A stretch of DNA of 64,000 bases from Penelope pileata (lineage: Eukaryota > Chordata > Aves > Galliformes > Cracidae). The notes under the pieces were generated by a model that did not search any database, had not been told where the DNA came from, and saw only the letters and a list, made by a program, of their open reading frames with translations. Every line of letters begins with the position of its first letter. Positions within the stretch are counted from its first letter, which is position 1. Below, in pieces: positions 24,937 through 37,689 of the stretch. The position numbers were made by a program, and so were the translations under genes. The stretch covers positions 925,473-989,472 of the forward strand of contig WBMW01000433.1 of the NCBI GenBank assembly GCA_013396635.1. The letters are read 5' to 3'.

Positions 24937-26832
24937 AGCAGAGCCTAGAATCTTAACTGTTCCCTGATTTCAAATTGCTGTCTTCTCAGATAGTCTCATA
25001 AGGTCCTGGGTGTTTAACAGGGCTTGTTGCACTTTTGTGTCATGCCAAAGAAGAAAAGGAGAAGCATGATTTTCTTCTGGAGAAAGTGGGAGCATGTGAT
25101 CAGCACCAGAGCAACTTACAGCAGCAGTGTGAAGTCTCCCCATGGCACACGTTTCTGTGTTGTACCTCAGCAGCAGGCTGAGCTCCGTCCCACCCCGGTT
25201 GCTTTTGTGCCACCTATGCCACAAGTCAGAACAATGCGAAGAAAAATAAAAAGACAGTGATGACCTTGATCATTTTTTAAAGACATCTCAATAAACATAT
25301 TTTGATAAGCACTTCTGACTTCTACTGCCTGCCAAGGAAGAGTGATGCACTGCTGCATCTACACGTGGGCATGGAAATGCCCTCTGCAGCCCCTTCTGCA
25401 GCCTTTCCTGAATTTCTGCATCACGTTCCGCTCAGAAACAAGGGAGATACAGTGGTTATTGCACACATTAAATATTTTCCACTGTATGGCAAGGAACAGA
25501 GGATTTGAGATTTATAGATAAATAGTCCTTTGGAGCCACTAACCCTTTGGAAAATAATTAGTCTGAAAAATGTCTTCTTTTTCATATATTACTTATCTGA
25601 CTTATTTTTCAACATTCTAGCTGTAACCATTTCAAATCGTAAAGGAATAACTTGTATAAAATCTTTTAAAGAGACACTACTGAATTTTTCATTGGGAAAA
25701 ACTTTAATAAAGTCCAGATTAATTCAAAATTCTTTGACTTTCTTGCTAAATAAACTACCAAAGCCCATGCAAGCCCCCAGTAATTACTTTTTTTCATGAG
25801 ATTCCATAATCTTGTACATTCTGAGGGATTTTATACTAAAGCCAATCATTATAGAGGCTTATCAGATTTAATTGGTAAATGTCTGTTTTATTTATTAATT
25901 TGTATTTCCTTTTTGCCCTCCCTTCATTTCAGAATTTCTTAAAGTGATTATTTTTAAGGAGGTCTTAAGCTAATTTTTTACACTGTGTTCAGCCAGATTG
26001 AGATGAAAAATGGTCTGTTTCCAAATTCTTATGTCTTTCAACACTGAGCTCTCACCTTGATCTCAGAAGCTCCCCATTTTAAAATTAACAGCGTAGTCCT
26101 CAAATGCATTACCTTCTTAAATACGAGGAACTACGACATTTCACAGCAGGTCAGCATATATCCCCATTTGTTACTTACTGGAGATTTTAAGGAGTTCATC
26201 TTGACTAAGCTGGTTATTTCCCATAATACGGGGAATAAAAGATGGTGTTATAAACTGATGAGATTTTATACTCTCTCTGAAACAGTGATCTGCTAATCAA
26301 GTTCAGAATTTGGTCTCATAAGTTGCTGGCAGGCAGGCAGACAGGCAATGCATTTATGAAAGCACAGAGTCAAAAATCAAAAGACTGAGGAAGAACTTCA
26401 CAAGAAATATTGTTGATTACATGGCTACTAGTGAAATGTTTTTTTTTTAATGGTATGGGTTCACTTGAAAAAAGAAATGCATGTATTTTTAGTTGTAAGT
26501 GCTTGTAAAATAGAAGTGTAACAGCTATTTTTTTCATGAAATTATTTAACTCTGTTGATACAAAGCATGTACATTTCTGGACAAAAAGTTATAAAATATC
26601 CTGACATATTTTAATATAAACAGGAACGTTTTCAGTGATTGCTTGGATCTAAAATGTTTTTCCACTTGACATTTGTTTATACTTCCTAGGAAAGAAACTC
26701 TATTTATGGATAACTGAATAACACAAATAAACATCAGAGAGAGCTGAAAAATCAGCTTTGATTATGCATGAAAATCTACAATGTCATTGTGTACTCTTGT
26801 GCTGTATTCTGATTGCCTGTTTATTTTTACAG

Positions 26833-26872
26833 AGCTGCTGGCGAGCCCATGGAAGAAGAGCCAGCCTTGTGA
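26833..26872 (+). CDS. HDAC9: HDAC9 terminal coding exon
   Basis: After the acceptor AG at 26831-26832 the exon completes an Arg codon (AG|A) and encodes AAGEPMEEEPAL followed by TGA at 26870-26872. The acidic end EPMEEEPAL is the family's conserved C-terminus and identifies the reading frame and the gene's last coding exon. Only 40 coding bases are present, which is why no long open frame marks it. The exon continues as 3'UTR. Confidence 0.96.
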
Positions 26873-27844
26873 AGTGCCAAGTCCTCCCTGATATTTCCTG
26901 TGGGTGACATCATTGTGTATCCCCCCAAAGCACCCTCAGACATGTCTTGTCTGCTGCTTGGGTGGCACGGATCAGATGGAACATAAACACTGGGCACAAA
27001 ATTCTGAATAGCAGCTTCACTTGTTCTTTGGATGGACTTGAAAGGGCCCTAAAGATTCCTTAAACTTAACTGCTACAATTCTAGAGTTACAGTAAAACGG
27101 GCCTGAGAGAAAGAACCTAGAGCATGCTTTTTAAATGCTGTTTGACTCACTCACCAACATGAATTGTGAAATAGAGTATTACAAAATTCTACACGATAGA
27201 TTATAGATACAAGAGTTGCAACAGCCAGCGAAATACTCAGTAAACTCCATGAATCACTTTCTGACACTTTTTACTGGGTAATTTTTTTCATACTGTGTGA
27301 AACTGTTAATAGAATTTGTTTTCTTTGCTCTGTGTAATGAAAAAAAGAAAAAAATCTTTATTTTACGTTCTGTTTTTTAACCCCCTGTAAAGAGTTCTTA
27401 GCAGAAGGAGTGAAAGGTGTGTAAACTGAGATGAGGGATTTTAGCTAAAGGGAAGGCACTTCTTATTGTACTATAAATCCCCCAAAGTACTGTGCTTGGT
27501 GATGCTTGATTTTATTTTCCCTTTTCCCAGCCACGTCTCCCTGTTTCACGTAACCTTTTCTATCATAAAAACACATTCACTATTCCCTAAAATGAGTGAT
27601 CTTCTGTCTTTAAAAGAGTGCTGTACCCGCCATAGTTGACAGTAGCTCTCACCAGATGTGCAGCAGAGATCAAGTAGTCTCTGAAAAATGGATGGCTTTT
27701 CAAATGTGTTTTTAGTTTGTTCTGAAATGTTTCTGCATCCTGGCTCTAAGAGCAGCAATCCGAAGCAACAGAATGCAGAACATTTGAAGCTCAGGTGTTT
27801 CCTTGGAGATGGTGTTGGGGGTGTTTTTTACAGGTTGTCATGTG

Positions 27845-27850
27845 AATAAA
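27845..27850 (+). promoter_or_regulatory. HDAC9: Candidate proximal poly(A) signal of HDAC9
   Basis: AATAAA about 970 bases after the stop, preceded by a G/T-rich run (ggtgttgggggtgtttttta) and followed by a T-rich stretch. It would define a short 3'UTR. Confidence 0.4.
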
Positions 27851-28423
27851 AACTGATTCTTTTATGTAGTCCTGCACTGCGAGAGCTGACAAGTTTCAAA
27901 GGGTTTAGGCTTTATTTTAGATCCCCAAAATGCAGCAAGACTTCCCTGCAATGTGACATTAGCTATTTAATTCCATGTTTGCGAACGTAACATAGAGTTG
28001 TGCCTTTAGCTGATAATGAACGCTTAAACTGTTACACGTGTTGCCTTACCGTTACAGAAAGAGATAGAGCATGTTCATAACATGACTTCAAATGAACAAA
28101 ATTATGCTACAGAGACTTTTACTTTGTTTACAGCTTTCTCACCTAATGAACCCTGGGAGATACCATGAAGTATTTTTCTTGCAGTATGTGACAGCTCTCT
28201 TGGCTTTTAAAAGCAAATGATGTTCATTTTTATACATTTTCCAAACTCAAAGGATATATTAAAGCCATAAGTGAAGACTGTCATGCTTTTTATTCTGAAA
28301 TCTGAAGGAAACCTTAATTAAAACAAGACTGTGGTGAAGGCCATGATATGAAAGATATGGAACAATATGGTTTCAGTTATAGTCAGACTCAAACCTGTAA
28401 ATCAAAGATGAAAGATTTCACTC

Positions 28424-28447
28424 AAAGAGAATTATATAATTCTCTTT
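28424..28447. repeat. Perfect 24-bp palindrome
   Basis: The arm AAAGAGAATTAT is followed immediately by its exact reverse complement ATAATTCTCTTT with no spacer. It lies in the probable HDAC9 3'UTR, so in RNA it could fold into a short hairpin or pair between two transcripts. No protein-binding site family is recognised. Confidence 0.9.
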
Positions 28448-29419
28448 TGTTATGCGGTCGGACTATATCTTTCGTGCATTTGGGTTTGTTTACGATTAGC
28501 ATTTTAATTTTAAAGACTTTTATTACTTATACAAAAGCTCTCTGCTACATGATAGAAATCTGAAGCATGCTTTGAAAAGGGAAATGTAAGAAAGGAATGT
28601 CATTTCCTATAATGTGAAGTAAACTTTCATTCCAAAAGGGTTACTCTAAAATGGATGTATGCCCCTAAGAAAGTTAAATAAAATTCTACCTACCATTTAC
28701 AAGCCAAAATCTTGCTGATTTTAGTAATGCAAAGTGTCCCAGCAGGCTAAATTAATTCCTGGTTCAAGCCACCTTGCCTGACTTTGGGCACTTCTGAAGG
28801 GACTGTTCACATGACTAAAGCAATCAGGGGTTCACCCTGTATTTTCAGCAGACTTGCGATGGCAATCTTGCTTGCCGTTTACTGCAATTTTCTTGTGGTC
28901 TTCAAAGAAGTTTTCCTTCAAGGAAACCGAGGAGCAAGCTGATGAGTTGAGTAATTTGTAAAGCTTTTCACATTTTGAAATAATGGCTGCAAAATTTTAA
29001 TTGAATGCATAGTGAGATCATTTTAGTATTAACCCCACAAATGCAAAATCTGTTTGTGTCCTTAGCTTTCATGAAATGGAATATGAATTGCAGCTTGAAA
29101 TGTGATTTACAAACTTTACCAATTAAATTCTATGTTCTGGGGTGGAAATCAGATAAAGATGTCCTTTGTAGCTGAAAATGCTTTTAAAACGCCAGAATAA
29201 TTCAAATTAAACCACATTATAAACTCACACTTATGCATTTATACAGGCATACTCCCAGACAGACAACTAGACATGCTGTTGGTTAAAGTCAGGATCGTTT
29301 GGATAAGCAAATGTGCAAATAAACTGCACACAGATTGTGTCCAGAACTCTGTTCTCACTGAAGCCAACAACAAAATCCTCTTTGATTTCAGTGGGAGATG
29401 GATCAGGACCTGTGGGAGT

Positions 29420-29442
29420 TTGTGTGTGTGTGTATGTGTGTG
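29420..29442 (+). repeat. (GT)n microsatellite
   Basis: About 11 GT/TG dinucleotides with one AT interruption, followed 20 bases later by an 11-base T run at 29461-29471. It lies in the probable HDAC9 3'UTR. Confidence 0.9.
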
Positions 29443-32400
29443 CTTTTTTGGTGTTTTGGATTTTTTTTTTTGAAGTCCAGAACGCCATTGCTTTTTGATT
29501 ATGTCATTACAAGGCACCGTACAGCCCTCTGGGAAATGATCGAGGCTTATGGTGAATATCAACACTTCCTTCCAAGCAGACCTGGGCTTTCCGAGAGGGC
29601 AGTTTCACTTGCTGCTGTTTTCTTCTCACAGTACTTTTTATTGCCATCAATTGCTCCCCATGGATTAGAGTTAAAATATCTCCCAGCAACTTTAGTCATA
29701 CTTCTAGGGAAATATTCACATGGACACTCTTAAAAATGCCCGGTTTTAGCTGGATTCAACAACAGATTTCGCAAATTTCAAAAAAAGCACACAAATTGCA
29801 TGTTTCTCTCCTTCTGATGTCCAAATCCAGAGACTTAAGAGCTACTTTTGAAGAAATGACAATCTTGTGTTTCCCATGAACCTCTGCTTAGGTGAAGGAG
29901 ATTGACATCTCTGAAAATTAAGTCCCAGATATTTCTAGCTGGCTGCCAAGATATCAACATCTCAGTCTAGATTGCTTCTAAAAAGTGAAATGGGTAAATA
30001 AGGTAGAGTAAATGATGATTGCTGTGTCCATTGAGAAGGTGAAGCTGAGGATACAGCAGGGAGCCCTCGGAACCAGGGTGACCCTCTGGCTGGTGCTGGT
30101 GGCATGGGGCCTGCAGGATGTCCCACAGCAGTAAGAGGGTGCATTCCACCTTGGAATCAAGATTTTCCTAAGCCAGCAATCTGCTGAATCAGAGATACCA
30201 CAGCAGCAAGTACCACTGATGCTCTTGCTCCAGTCTATATTCTTCCCTAGTGTTAGAGACTGCATGTTGAGCTCAATGGGATTTTGGACTTGTGAGTTCT
30301 TATATTCACATTAGAAATTAAAAACTAAAAAGTCATGCAGCTTGAAATATCGAGAAAATAAATATTCAGCTAAATGCTTTTACCTGGGCTGGAGTGGGAA
30401 CAACAATGAGCAGTAAATTTCAGAACTGCTAAACCTATGTCTTGCGCTTCATTTTTGGACTCTGTGTGTAGGAGTTCTGTATGCACTCATTTGGATTTAA
30501 TACAGTGAGGCAATGAAATATTTGATTATGTTATTCTTCTTCAGGCAAAATCCTTAGCAAGCAATCAAAGTTTGTGGGAGCTTTGCCAGCGTAAAGATGA
30601 TTGAATTAGTCCCCCTTTTAATTATGTACCTTCCTAGTTTTACATTCAGTAAAAATTAGCTAATTTCAGGCAAGTGAATTTGAGGAAAATAAGATTGTCT
30701 TAAATAAACACCATAACATAAAAAGAAAATATAAACAGCTGTTACGTAAACAAAGTTGACTACTTCTTTTCCTTGCAAAAAGTCAACAACAAGCTGCCAG
30801 CTGAAAGGAAGGGGCAAAACATCCCTCTCTTCAGTATGTGATGTTTAATTTGGTGTCTTATCTAAGTAAAGCCTCCCTGAAAAGCTGAGAGTTGTAAATG
30901 GAGATGAAATATTAGAAAGGTTTTGCTGCAGCCAACACCAGAGGTCCTGCAGAGAACAAGAATGTGGAGACTGACTAATTTGTGCAGACAGACAGCAGGA
31001 CACTTTTGGGGCAATGTGTCTGGGATGAAGAATTAGAGGGAACTTTTCCAAAGGCGCTGGTGGCTGTCAGATAATTAACTTCTGTTATCTTGCAGGGACA
31101 AGGAGGTTCCCAGTGAGCATTTGTCCTTTGGGAAATGCCCTCGTCTCACAAACACGCATGCAGACATGAATATAAACGCACAGAGTTTGTCCTAAACAGC
31201 AGCAGCCAGGTTTGTTGCCCTGAAGACTGTTGCTGTGGTTTTGCCCAAGAAGCATTCAGCTCCTAGCAGGAATGATAGAGGGGATTTTTTTGGCCTTTCC
31301 AAGATTGTAACATTACATGGTTGTTTTGTTTTAAAAGGTCACCATAGAGCTTTGTGAACCATTGTACTTTTTCTTCTTACAGACTCCATATGGAAGTAAA
31401 ACAGAATATGTACATGGGGGGAAAACCTTCTGGAAAATAGTTTATCTTAAATGAAGCTTCTGCTACCTACTTTCATCCTGGATTTGAGAGAATCTGGATT
31501 TTAATTATAATTTAATCTTTCATTTTGTCATGTCACTTGCTTCAGTCTTTCTCTATAATTGAATTTGCCCTTGTAGCACATAGAGAATCAGAGAAAAGAA
31601 GTCTATCTTTTCTGACGGATGCTCCTGCCTTGTTGTGGGAATGAGAATAGCTTATCTTTGTCACTTCTACCAGCAATTAAATGTTTCATTTTTGTGACAG
31701 ATCCAAACTGGAGTGGTATTTTATGAGAACGATTTAGCTGGCTGTCTGCTGATTGTTAAAAAAAAAGAAATTGTGAAACTTGCATTCCTCTCTAACCTCA
31801 AAAGAGACCCATTTTGATTTTAACAATGTAATATTTTCACTTGATCCAAAAGGTTTTTTGTCCCATGACATCCTGTTGCTAGCTCGGTTTTAGTCTCTAG
31901 CAAATAACGCGCCACAGAGAGTGAAGACCAAGGAGGACGTTCCAGCAACTGTTAATTATAACTCCCATATACAATCCTTCATCCTGCACTAGTGTCATGC
32001 TCTGTGCTTTGGTATATTAGAAAAGTTCATAGCGAAGTATAAATTGTTCTGTGTAATCTAAGATGCTCTTATTAGGATGTTAATTACCACACTGTGATTT
32101 GGGCTGCAGTTTATGAGGAATACATGCTCCTGTGTGGTGGTCAAGAGGCAAGTGAACCATGAAACTAATGGCATTGGTACTGCTCAGTGAGAGTGTTAAA
32201 ATCTCCACACAACATCCCTTTCCTGTCTGTATGCCTGAGTGGCTAAGGGCACATTTGCAGTAGCAGAGCTGTAGGATGCCTTTACTCAAAGACTACTGAA
32301 CGCCCTTCTGTAACAGGCTGAGGATAAGATCTAGGAGGCAGCTTGTGAAGAAAACTTCACTTTGCACTAAGGCACAAGCAAATTACAAGTAAGTTCAGAT

Positions 32401-33155
32401 ACAAATGTGAACTCTGCAACACATCTCCATTTCCTATACGAAGAGCCAGTTCTGCCTCTAGAAAAGCCTGTCTGAAAGAGCACTGGCACCAGTGGATATT
32501 TATCTATTGGCTTCCGTGCACTTCAGAATGGTGTAAACAAGTCTTATGTGAACAAGTTCATGCTCATGTCTCTTGTTGCTTAATTTATTGCTATTTTATA
32601 TTTCTTGATTGGCTTAAAATTCTGTTAGGCTGCAGTAGGAAAGAGTAAAGCAATACCTGGTGAAGTCATAACTAAAGTTTTCAAGCCAAAATTATTGCTG
32701 TGGGTTTTTGCAACACTGAGCTTTCCACCTAGGGATGCACAGCTGAAATATCTTTTTAAAAAAAAAAAAAATTGATGTTGCTATCTGTTTCTATGATAAA
32801 AAACAGTCCTTTTGCTCAGAGCCCTAGAAGTTTATCTGTAATTTGTCTTTCCAGGCAGATCAGATTCTAAGGGATAAAGTATCAGTGGGACCAATCCAAA
32901 GGGAAAAATTTGTAAAGGCCAATGGTAATATTTCCATAAGAGTAAGGGAACCTGTGGATTATCGTTATTCCTGATACATTTTTGTATCTGAAAGTATCCA
33001 GTGAGTAATGTTAAGTAATATTGTGCTCCAAAAATGTGTTGATTATATATATATGAGCATTGGATTGATGTGAAATAGTTCTCAACTGAGTTGTAAAAAA
33101 TTCTTTTGTCTTGTGTTTTGTAAAAATTCTTTGGCTATAGTCTTGTCCTAATGTG

Positions 33156-33161
33156 AATAAA
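33156..33161 (+). promoter_or_regulatory. HDAC9: Candidate distal poly(A) signal of HDAC9
   Basis: AATAAA in TGTGAATAAAAGC, with T-rich sequence upstream (ttcttttgtcttgtgttttg) and GCTTGCTTG plus a T-rich stretch downstream. It is the last well-placed signal before sequence that begins to look intergenic. Another AATAAA is at 33315-33320. Confidence 0.4.
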
Positions 33162-33180
33162 AGCTATTTGAAGTAAGCTT

Positions 33181-36100
33181 GCTTGATACTCAGATTTTTC
33201 TCTTTTTAATCAACTCAGAAAAGAAATGGAGCTTTGAACATGCCACCCTGGTTGGATCATAGGAATCTGAGTGTTAAAATATAAAGGGCGGAGCATAGAG
33301 AAGCTGGAGTGCATAATAAAGGAACCACAAATGTTAATGTAAAAGTAATGTTACATAGCAGGCTAAAACCCACACAAAGCAGAGCATTGCAATGCTATGG
33401 CTTTAACACCAAGCTCATATTCTGTAGTTCTTTTGGCTCATTGTCCTGAGGCATTGCAGAACACATAATTCTCCTCCCAGTGAAGCAATTTAAATAGTAC
33501 ATGCGCTGTTTTGAAAGCCATAAGGCCCCTACTTTGTGGGAGGTGGGGAGTATCACTGCAGCAGTGCTCTGGACTGTGGTACCATGCCAGCTCTGCTGCT
33601 GTAAAACTTTGAGTTGTTACACAGACACAAGAGAGCTTGTTTTAGGAAGGCGCTCCGCAAAAGCGGAGTGTAAGGAAGGAGTGTGCTTGCTGTGAGCATT
33701 CTTTGATCACTTGCATAGCATCAAAAGCAACTCAGTGTTTTAAGCCCCTGAAATTGCTTCTGTGTGTGGAGCTTCACACACCCAAGTTTGCAAATCGAGC
33801 AGGCAGGAGGGCAGCTGAAAGTACAGGTACTTGGTTTGCACGTGCAAATCCCTACCTCCTGGCACATATCCAAAGTGGCTTCAGAGATGGATTAAAACCA
33901 AAATGAAGGAAAACAGCATCCTATAGTTTAAGTTCATTCCTCAGAATAACACATCTTTTTCATTTCTGGGGGAAAAGGATCCCAGCCCCAGAAAGCCTTC
34001 CTCCTTATTCCAATCAACAAAATACTGGTTGAAAATTTGGGCTTGTAGCATGCAATTTCCTTGGCATTTTTCAAATAAGTTGCATGCCCAAAGGAGCTTA
34101 ATCTATCCAGTCTATTTATCTGCTTCTTTGCTTCTCTTGTTTCCTGTGATACCACTGTGATAAATTGCAGAGCCCTTTGATAAATTGCATTCATCATGTC
34201 TTTCTGGCTGGCTCACCTGCATTTTGTACATTAAACTCCCTCTCCTGGGACTACTTCTAACATTCCAACCTTGTGAGAGGTTTCAGATAGACTCCATTTC
34301 TGCTTTAAGATCAACCTGCCACAGAAATGACCCTGTCTTTGAGAAGTGGAGTGAGTTTTTGGAAACCTTCAGGCTAATAATACTTCTAGGAATCTCTTGT
34401 AGGTGGGTGGGAGTGAATTCTTGCAGATTCTTTCTCTCATGCTTTTTCAGTGCTTCCCCTGGAGATCCTCCTCCTTGTGCAAAATCTTTCCTTCCACTGG
34501 CAGCTCTAATAGAAGTAGCAGGAGTTGGAAGGCTCCTTGTCAGAAAGGCTAAGTAGTGCCATAAAAGCTGGATGAATTTGTGTTGAACCATTGCTTTTCT
34601 TTTTTATTTCTGCCTTTTCCCTTCTAGATGAGAGGAAGATGATGTCAAAATTACGGATTCAGAATGCTATTGAAATAATATATTTTTTTTAACAAAGAAG
34701 GCTTTATTTTTCTTTTTCCTATCATAGTACCCCAGGTACAATACTTAATTTATACACGCCTCTTGGGCTCTTGGAAAATAAAGAGGTTCAGGATTCCTGT
34801 TATTTCCTTCTCCAGGCTTCCCTATAAAAGGGAGCAGGTTCAGTAAAAACCCAAAATGAAATTGTATACTTCACTAGAATCTGAGTAAAGGTATGGGTCC
34901 AGAACTTTGTGCAAACTTGAACTTATTTACTGCTCTTAGCATGAAGGCTGGGCTTCTTTGTCCACATATCATTGAAAAATATCCAGGCCGTTATGACTTC
35001 GACATTAATGTCTTCAGAGGTTATTAACAGCTAAATAAAGCGTTGCTGTTAAGAGCTCAAATTGCTTATTTTGTGGTATATTTAACCTACAGGCAACATT
35101 ATTTTACATTATTAACATCATTATATTATTTCAATATGTTTGTCTTTGATTGTCTAATCTAATTAAATATTACTCTGCACTGGATTTATCAAAACACATA
35201 TCCACCAATCAATCGATCGAGGCAAAAATATGCATTACAAAAGTTTGTGTTCGTTCAACTCAATACAGGTTCATTCTCCGTATTCACAGTACCTCATCTT
35301 AGCTTTAATGAGTACACAGTGTCCCAGTCTAACTACATGCAGTTCTACTAGACTCTACATAGCAATGAAAGGTATGAACATAACTGGGTTTATCTGTGTT
35401 GATTCTCAGCTTTCATTATGCTTAACTTCTGCTCTCTGAATTTGGATGTTTTGAGTAACACAACTGGTAAGTCTAACATTTTTCTCAGTGTTACAGTTAA
35501 AATAGTCTTGAGTATCTTTCTGGAACCTTTATATTTAATTTAGTCATGTTATAGTTAATTTAATCTATGAGAAAGGCTAAATCAGGTGATTCTCAATTCT
35601 AGCTACCTTGTGTGGCAGTAAAAATAACGATCAATTCTTAGGAAACAAAACTCAAACAAATTCTGCAATGGATTTCTCTCTATCTCAGCTGCCTCTCATC
35701 CTTTCTTCAAAATCATTTTACATGAATATGTAAGATATTAATCAAAATGCAAATGTATATTGTCTGTCACTAGTTCTGACATGGAGCAAGTCTGTGTCTG
35801 TCATCTTAGCCAGGAAGAATTGGTCCCATATCCCTCCAAGGTACTGCTGGAAGTGGGCAGTTGGATTTGTACTAAAAATTGAGTATGTTGCTTAAGAAGA
35901 GCTGCAGCACCATCTGTAAACAGAAAAAAAAAAAAAAGAGAGAGAGAGAGAGAAAAAAAGGCTTTAAAAAATGATTATGTGGACTACAGTTATCCTTTAA
36001 AATGTCCAGTTTAATATTTCATAAGTAATATCATCAGAGCGGAATATTGCCTTACAATGAAATCTTTGGAATTTCTAGGAATATTAGATGCTGGAAAGCT

Positions 36101-37689
36101 GCTCTATTGACCTATAATGTCACCTTCATAAGAAAAGGTATCTGCATTAGGAATATCAGTTTGAAATGGTGTCAGATATCTCCTCCTGAAGCCTCTTTGT
36201 GATGGTAGCCACACCTGGGCAATCATTTACTCATGTTTGCTTTCCTTCCTTCCCATGTAGGCGTACATAACTCTTTGATTACTAACTGATGGCCTAGTAT
36301 GGAAGCAGGAGTACTAGTCACAAGCCATGTTTCCCCAGGCTCTTATGTAGATCTTGCTGCTTCTTGATGTGGTTAACCATGTCTCTAATTGGAAAATAAG
36401 AGCTTTACTGATAGAGCTGAGAGGGTCTAGAGAGGATTGATAATGGTTAACAAGTTTTTGACTGGGTAGACTTTTTTATTTTTTCAGGTTAGCAGAAAAT
36501 TATGCAGGAAAAGGTATTAATTTTTAGTACTGAGGTGCCAACAAATGATCAGTACTACTGCACACCAGGTCTCTCTTTCTCTTCCATTTCAGTAGGAAGT
36601 AGACTTATTCTGAACAGTAAAATGTGCCAAGTGGAATTATTTTTATTTAGTACTTTTTAAAACTGAGTAGGTTGTAGAGATCTTTTTATCTCCGTGACAC
36701 TCATCACAAAAAACCCAAGACCCTGATAAACACCCTAAATTTCATCCTCACAACAGCCACAAAAACAGACAAGTTTTTTCCTCTTTTCACAGATAGGATT
36801 AAAAAAGTTGTTCAAGCATCCATAAAATTCTTGTAGCTGACAGAGGAGTCTTCTGAGCTGCAGTCCGAATACCAGCACCCAGGCAGTCCGTGTGACTATA
36901 TTTCTTCCAGATGCCTTCACACTTTAAAGCAAGTGTGTGTGTGCTTATGACTTTAGATGCTGAATCTGTCTCTTCTAATTTTAGCTCATTGTTTGAGCTT
37001 GCTTGTTCTCTGGCATGTGTATTATTTACTGGAACATCGCTACAGAACAAAAACTTTATTTATTTTTTCACAAAAGACTGTATGAGCATATAGAGGAGAC
37101 GTGGGATTTTTATGAATCATATCCTGTAGTTTTCTTATTTTTTTTTTCTTACTTGTTTTTTGTTTTTCAATGACCTTTACAAAACAGAGAGAACTGTTTG
37201 TGATGCGTAAAAATTCAGACACAGGAACTAGACCTTTCTTTTTTCCTGCTGGATGTGTTAGCTGTCGTGATTTGAAGGTAGATTGCAAGGAACACAAATA
37301 TATCAATAAATACTGCACTCATGCAAGGGATAACTACTGACCCACTTCAGATGAGGCTTCAGAAGATATGGAAGGAAGTTATCTCAGGACTATCACTGTC
37401 TATAAACATAAGGTCATGGTTCTTATTACCAAAGAAAGACATATTTCCATAGTCTTTATGTGCCCTTGGGACCTTAGGAGTTCAATAAGTGGACGATCAG
37501 AACAGGCACAGGCTGCATGCACCAAACCCTCAAAAATGAATGTAAAACAAAGTCCTAACTCATTTTGCAAGTTATGTCAGGAATTTTGGAAACAAAAAAA
37601 TTGTTTCTTGCTGAACAGGTGATAGCCAGCCAGTTAAAAGAGGTGGTTCTCCTTCTGTATTTAGCATTGTTGTAGCCTCATCTCTAATA
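33181..37689. other. Intergenic DNA, no gene seen
   Basis: Unique AT-rich DNA downstream of HDAC9. Apart from the A/AG repeat at 35924-35960 I see no transposable element or gene. The + strand open frame at 34185-34556 (123 codons) and an antisense one overlapping it lack any recognisable domain and look like chance. Confidence 0.65.
35924..35960 (+). repeat. Poly(A) followed by (AG)n
   Basis: Fourteen A, about eight AG units and a further seven A make a 37-base purine-only tract. Simple repeat. Confidence 0.92.

Larger units (their letters stand above)
17485..26832 (+). other. HDAC9: HDAC9 last intron
   Basis: The 9.3-kb intron runs from gtaagc to an acceptor with the tract ctgtttatttttacag. 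It contains purine-rich DNA near 18366-18417, a pyrimidine-rich stretch near 20614-20652, a degenerate antisense CR1 at about 21880-23400 and an ATTC repeat at 24907-24936. No further exon was recognised; the open frames around 18194-18498 and 19661-19883 lack any recognisable domain. Confidence 0.8.
1..33180 (+). other. HDAC9: HDAC9 gene, 3' portion (last four coding exons, introns, probable 3'UTR)
   Basis: Four + strand exons with AG/GT boundaries and compatible phases join into one frame for the C-terminus of a class IIa histone deacetylase. They are 3553-3686, 12151-12235, 17331-17484 and 26833-26872. HDAC9 is preferred over HDAC4, HDAC5 and HDAC7 because the joined tail has the HDAC9-like segments PNMNA, EIQSKYWKSV and EPMEEEPAL. 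As I recall the paralogues, HDAC4 ends EEPPL and HDAC7 ends with a different acidic motif. The gene's 5' part, including the MEF2-binding region and most of the deacetylase domain, lies before the window. The end at about 33180 is inferred from a poly(A) signal and is uncertain. Confidence 0.9.
26873..33180 (+). other. HDAC9: Probable HDAC9 3'UTR
   Basis: About 6.3 kb of unique AT-rich sequence follows the stop without any transposable element I can recognise, which is unusual compared with the rest of the window. AATAAA hexamers occur at 27845, 28678, 29318, 30703 and 33156. The last, in TGTGAATAAAAGC, is preceded by T-rich and followed by TTGCTTG/T-rich sequence and makes a plausible distal end. 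The one at 27845 could give a short 3'UTR of about 1 kb. The boundaries are inference; transcript data are needed to choose. Confidence 0.5.

Noticed and set aside
3553..26872. Assignment to HDAC4, HDAC5 or HDAC7
   Set aside because: The catalytic exon alone fits all class IIa paralogues, but PNMNA, SKYWKSV and the EPMEEEPAL end fit HDAC9 better than the recalled tails of the others.
34185..34591. Overlapping sense (123-codon) and antisense (102-codon) open frames
   Set aside because: Overlapping frames on both strands without any domain are more likely chance in a slightly GC-richer patch than two genes.
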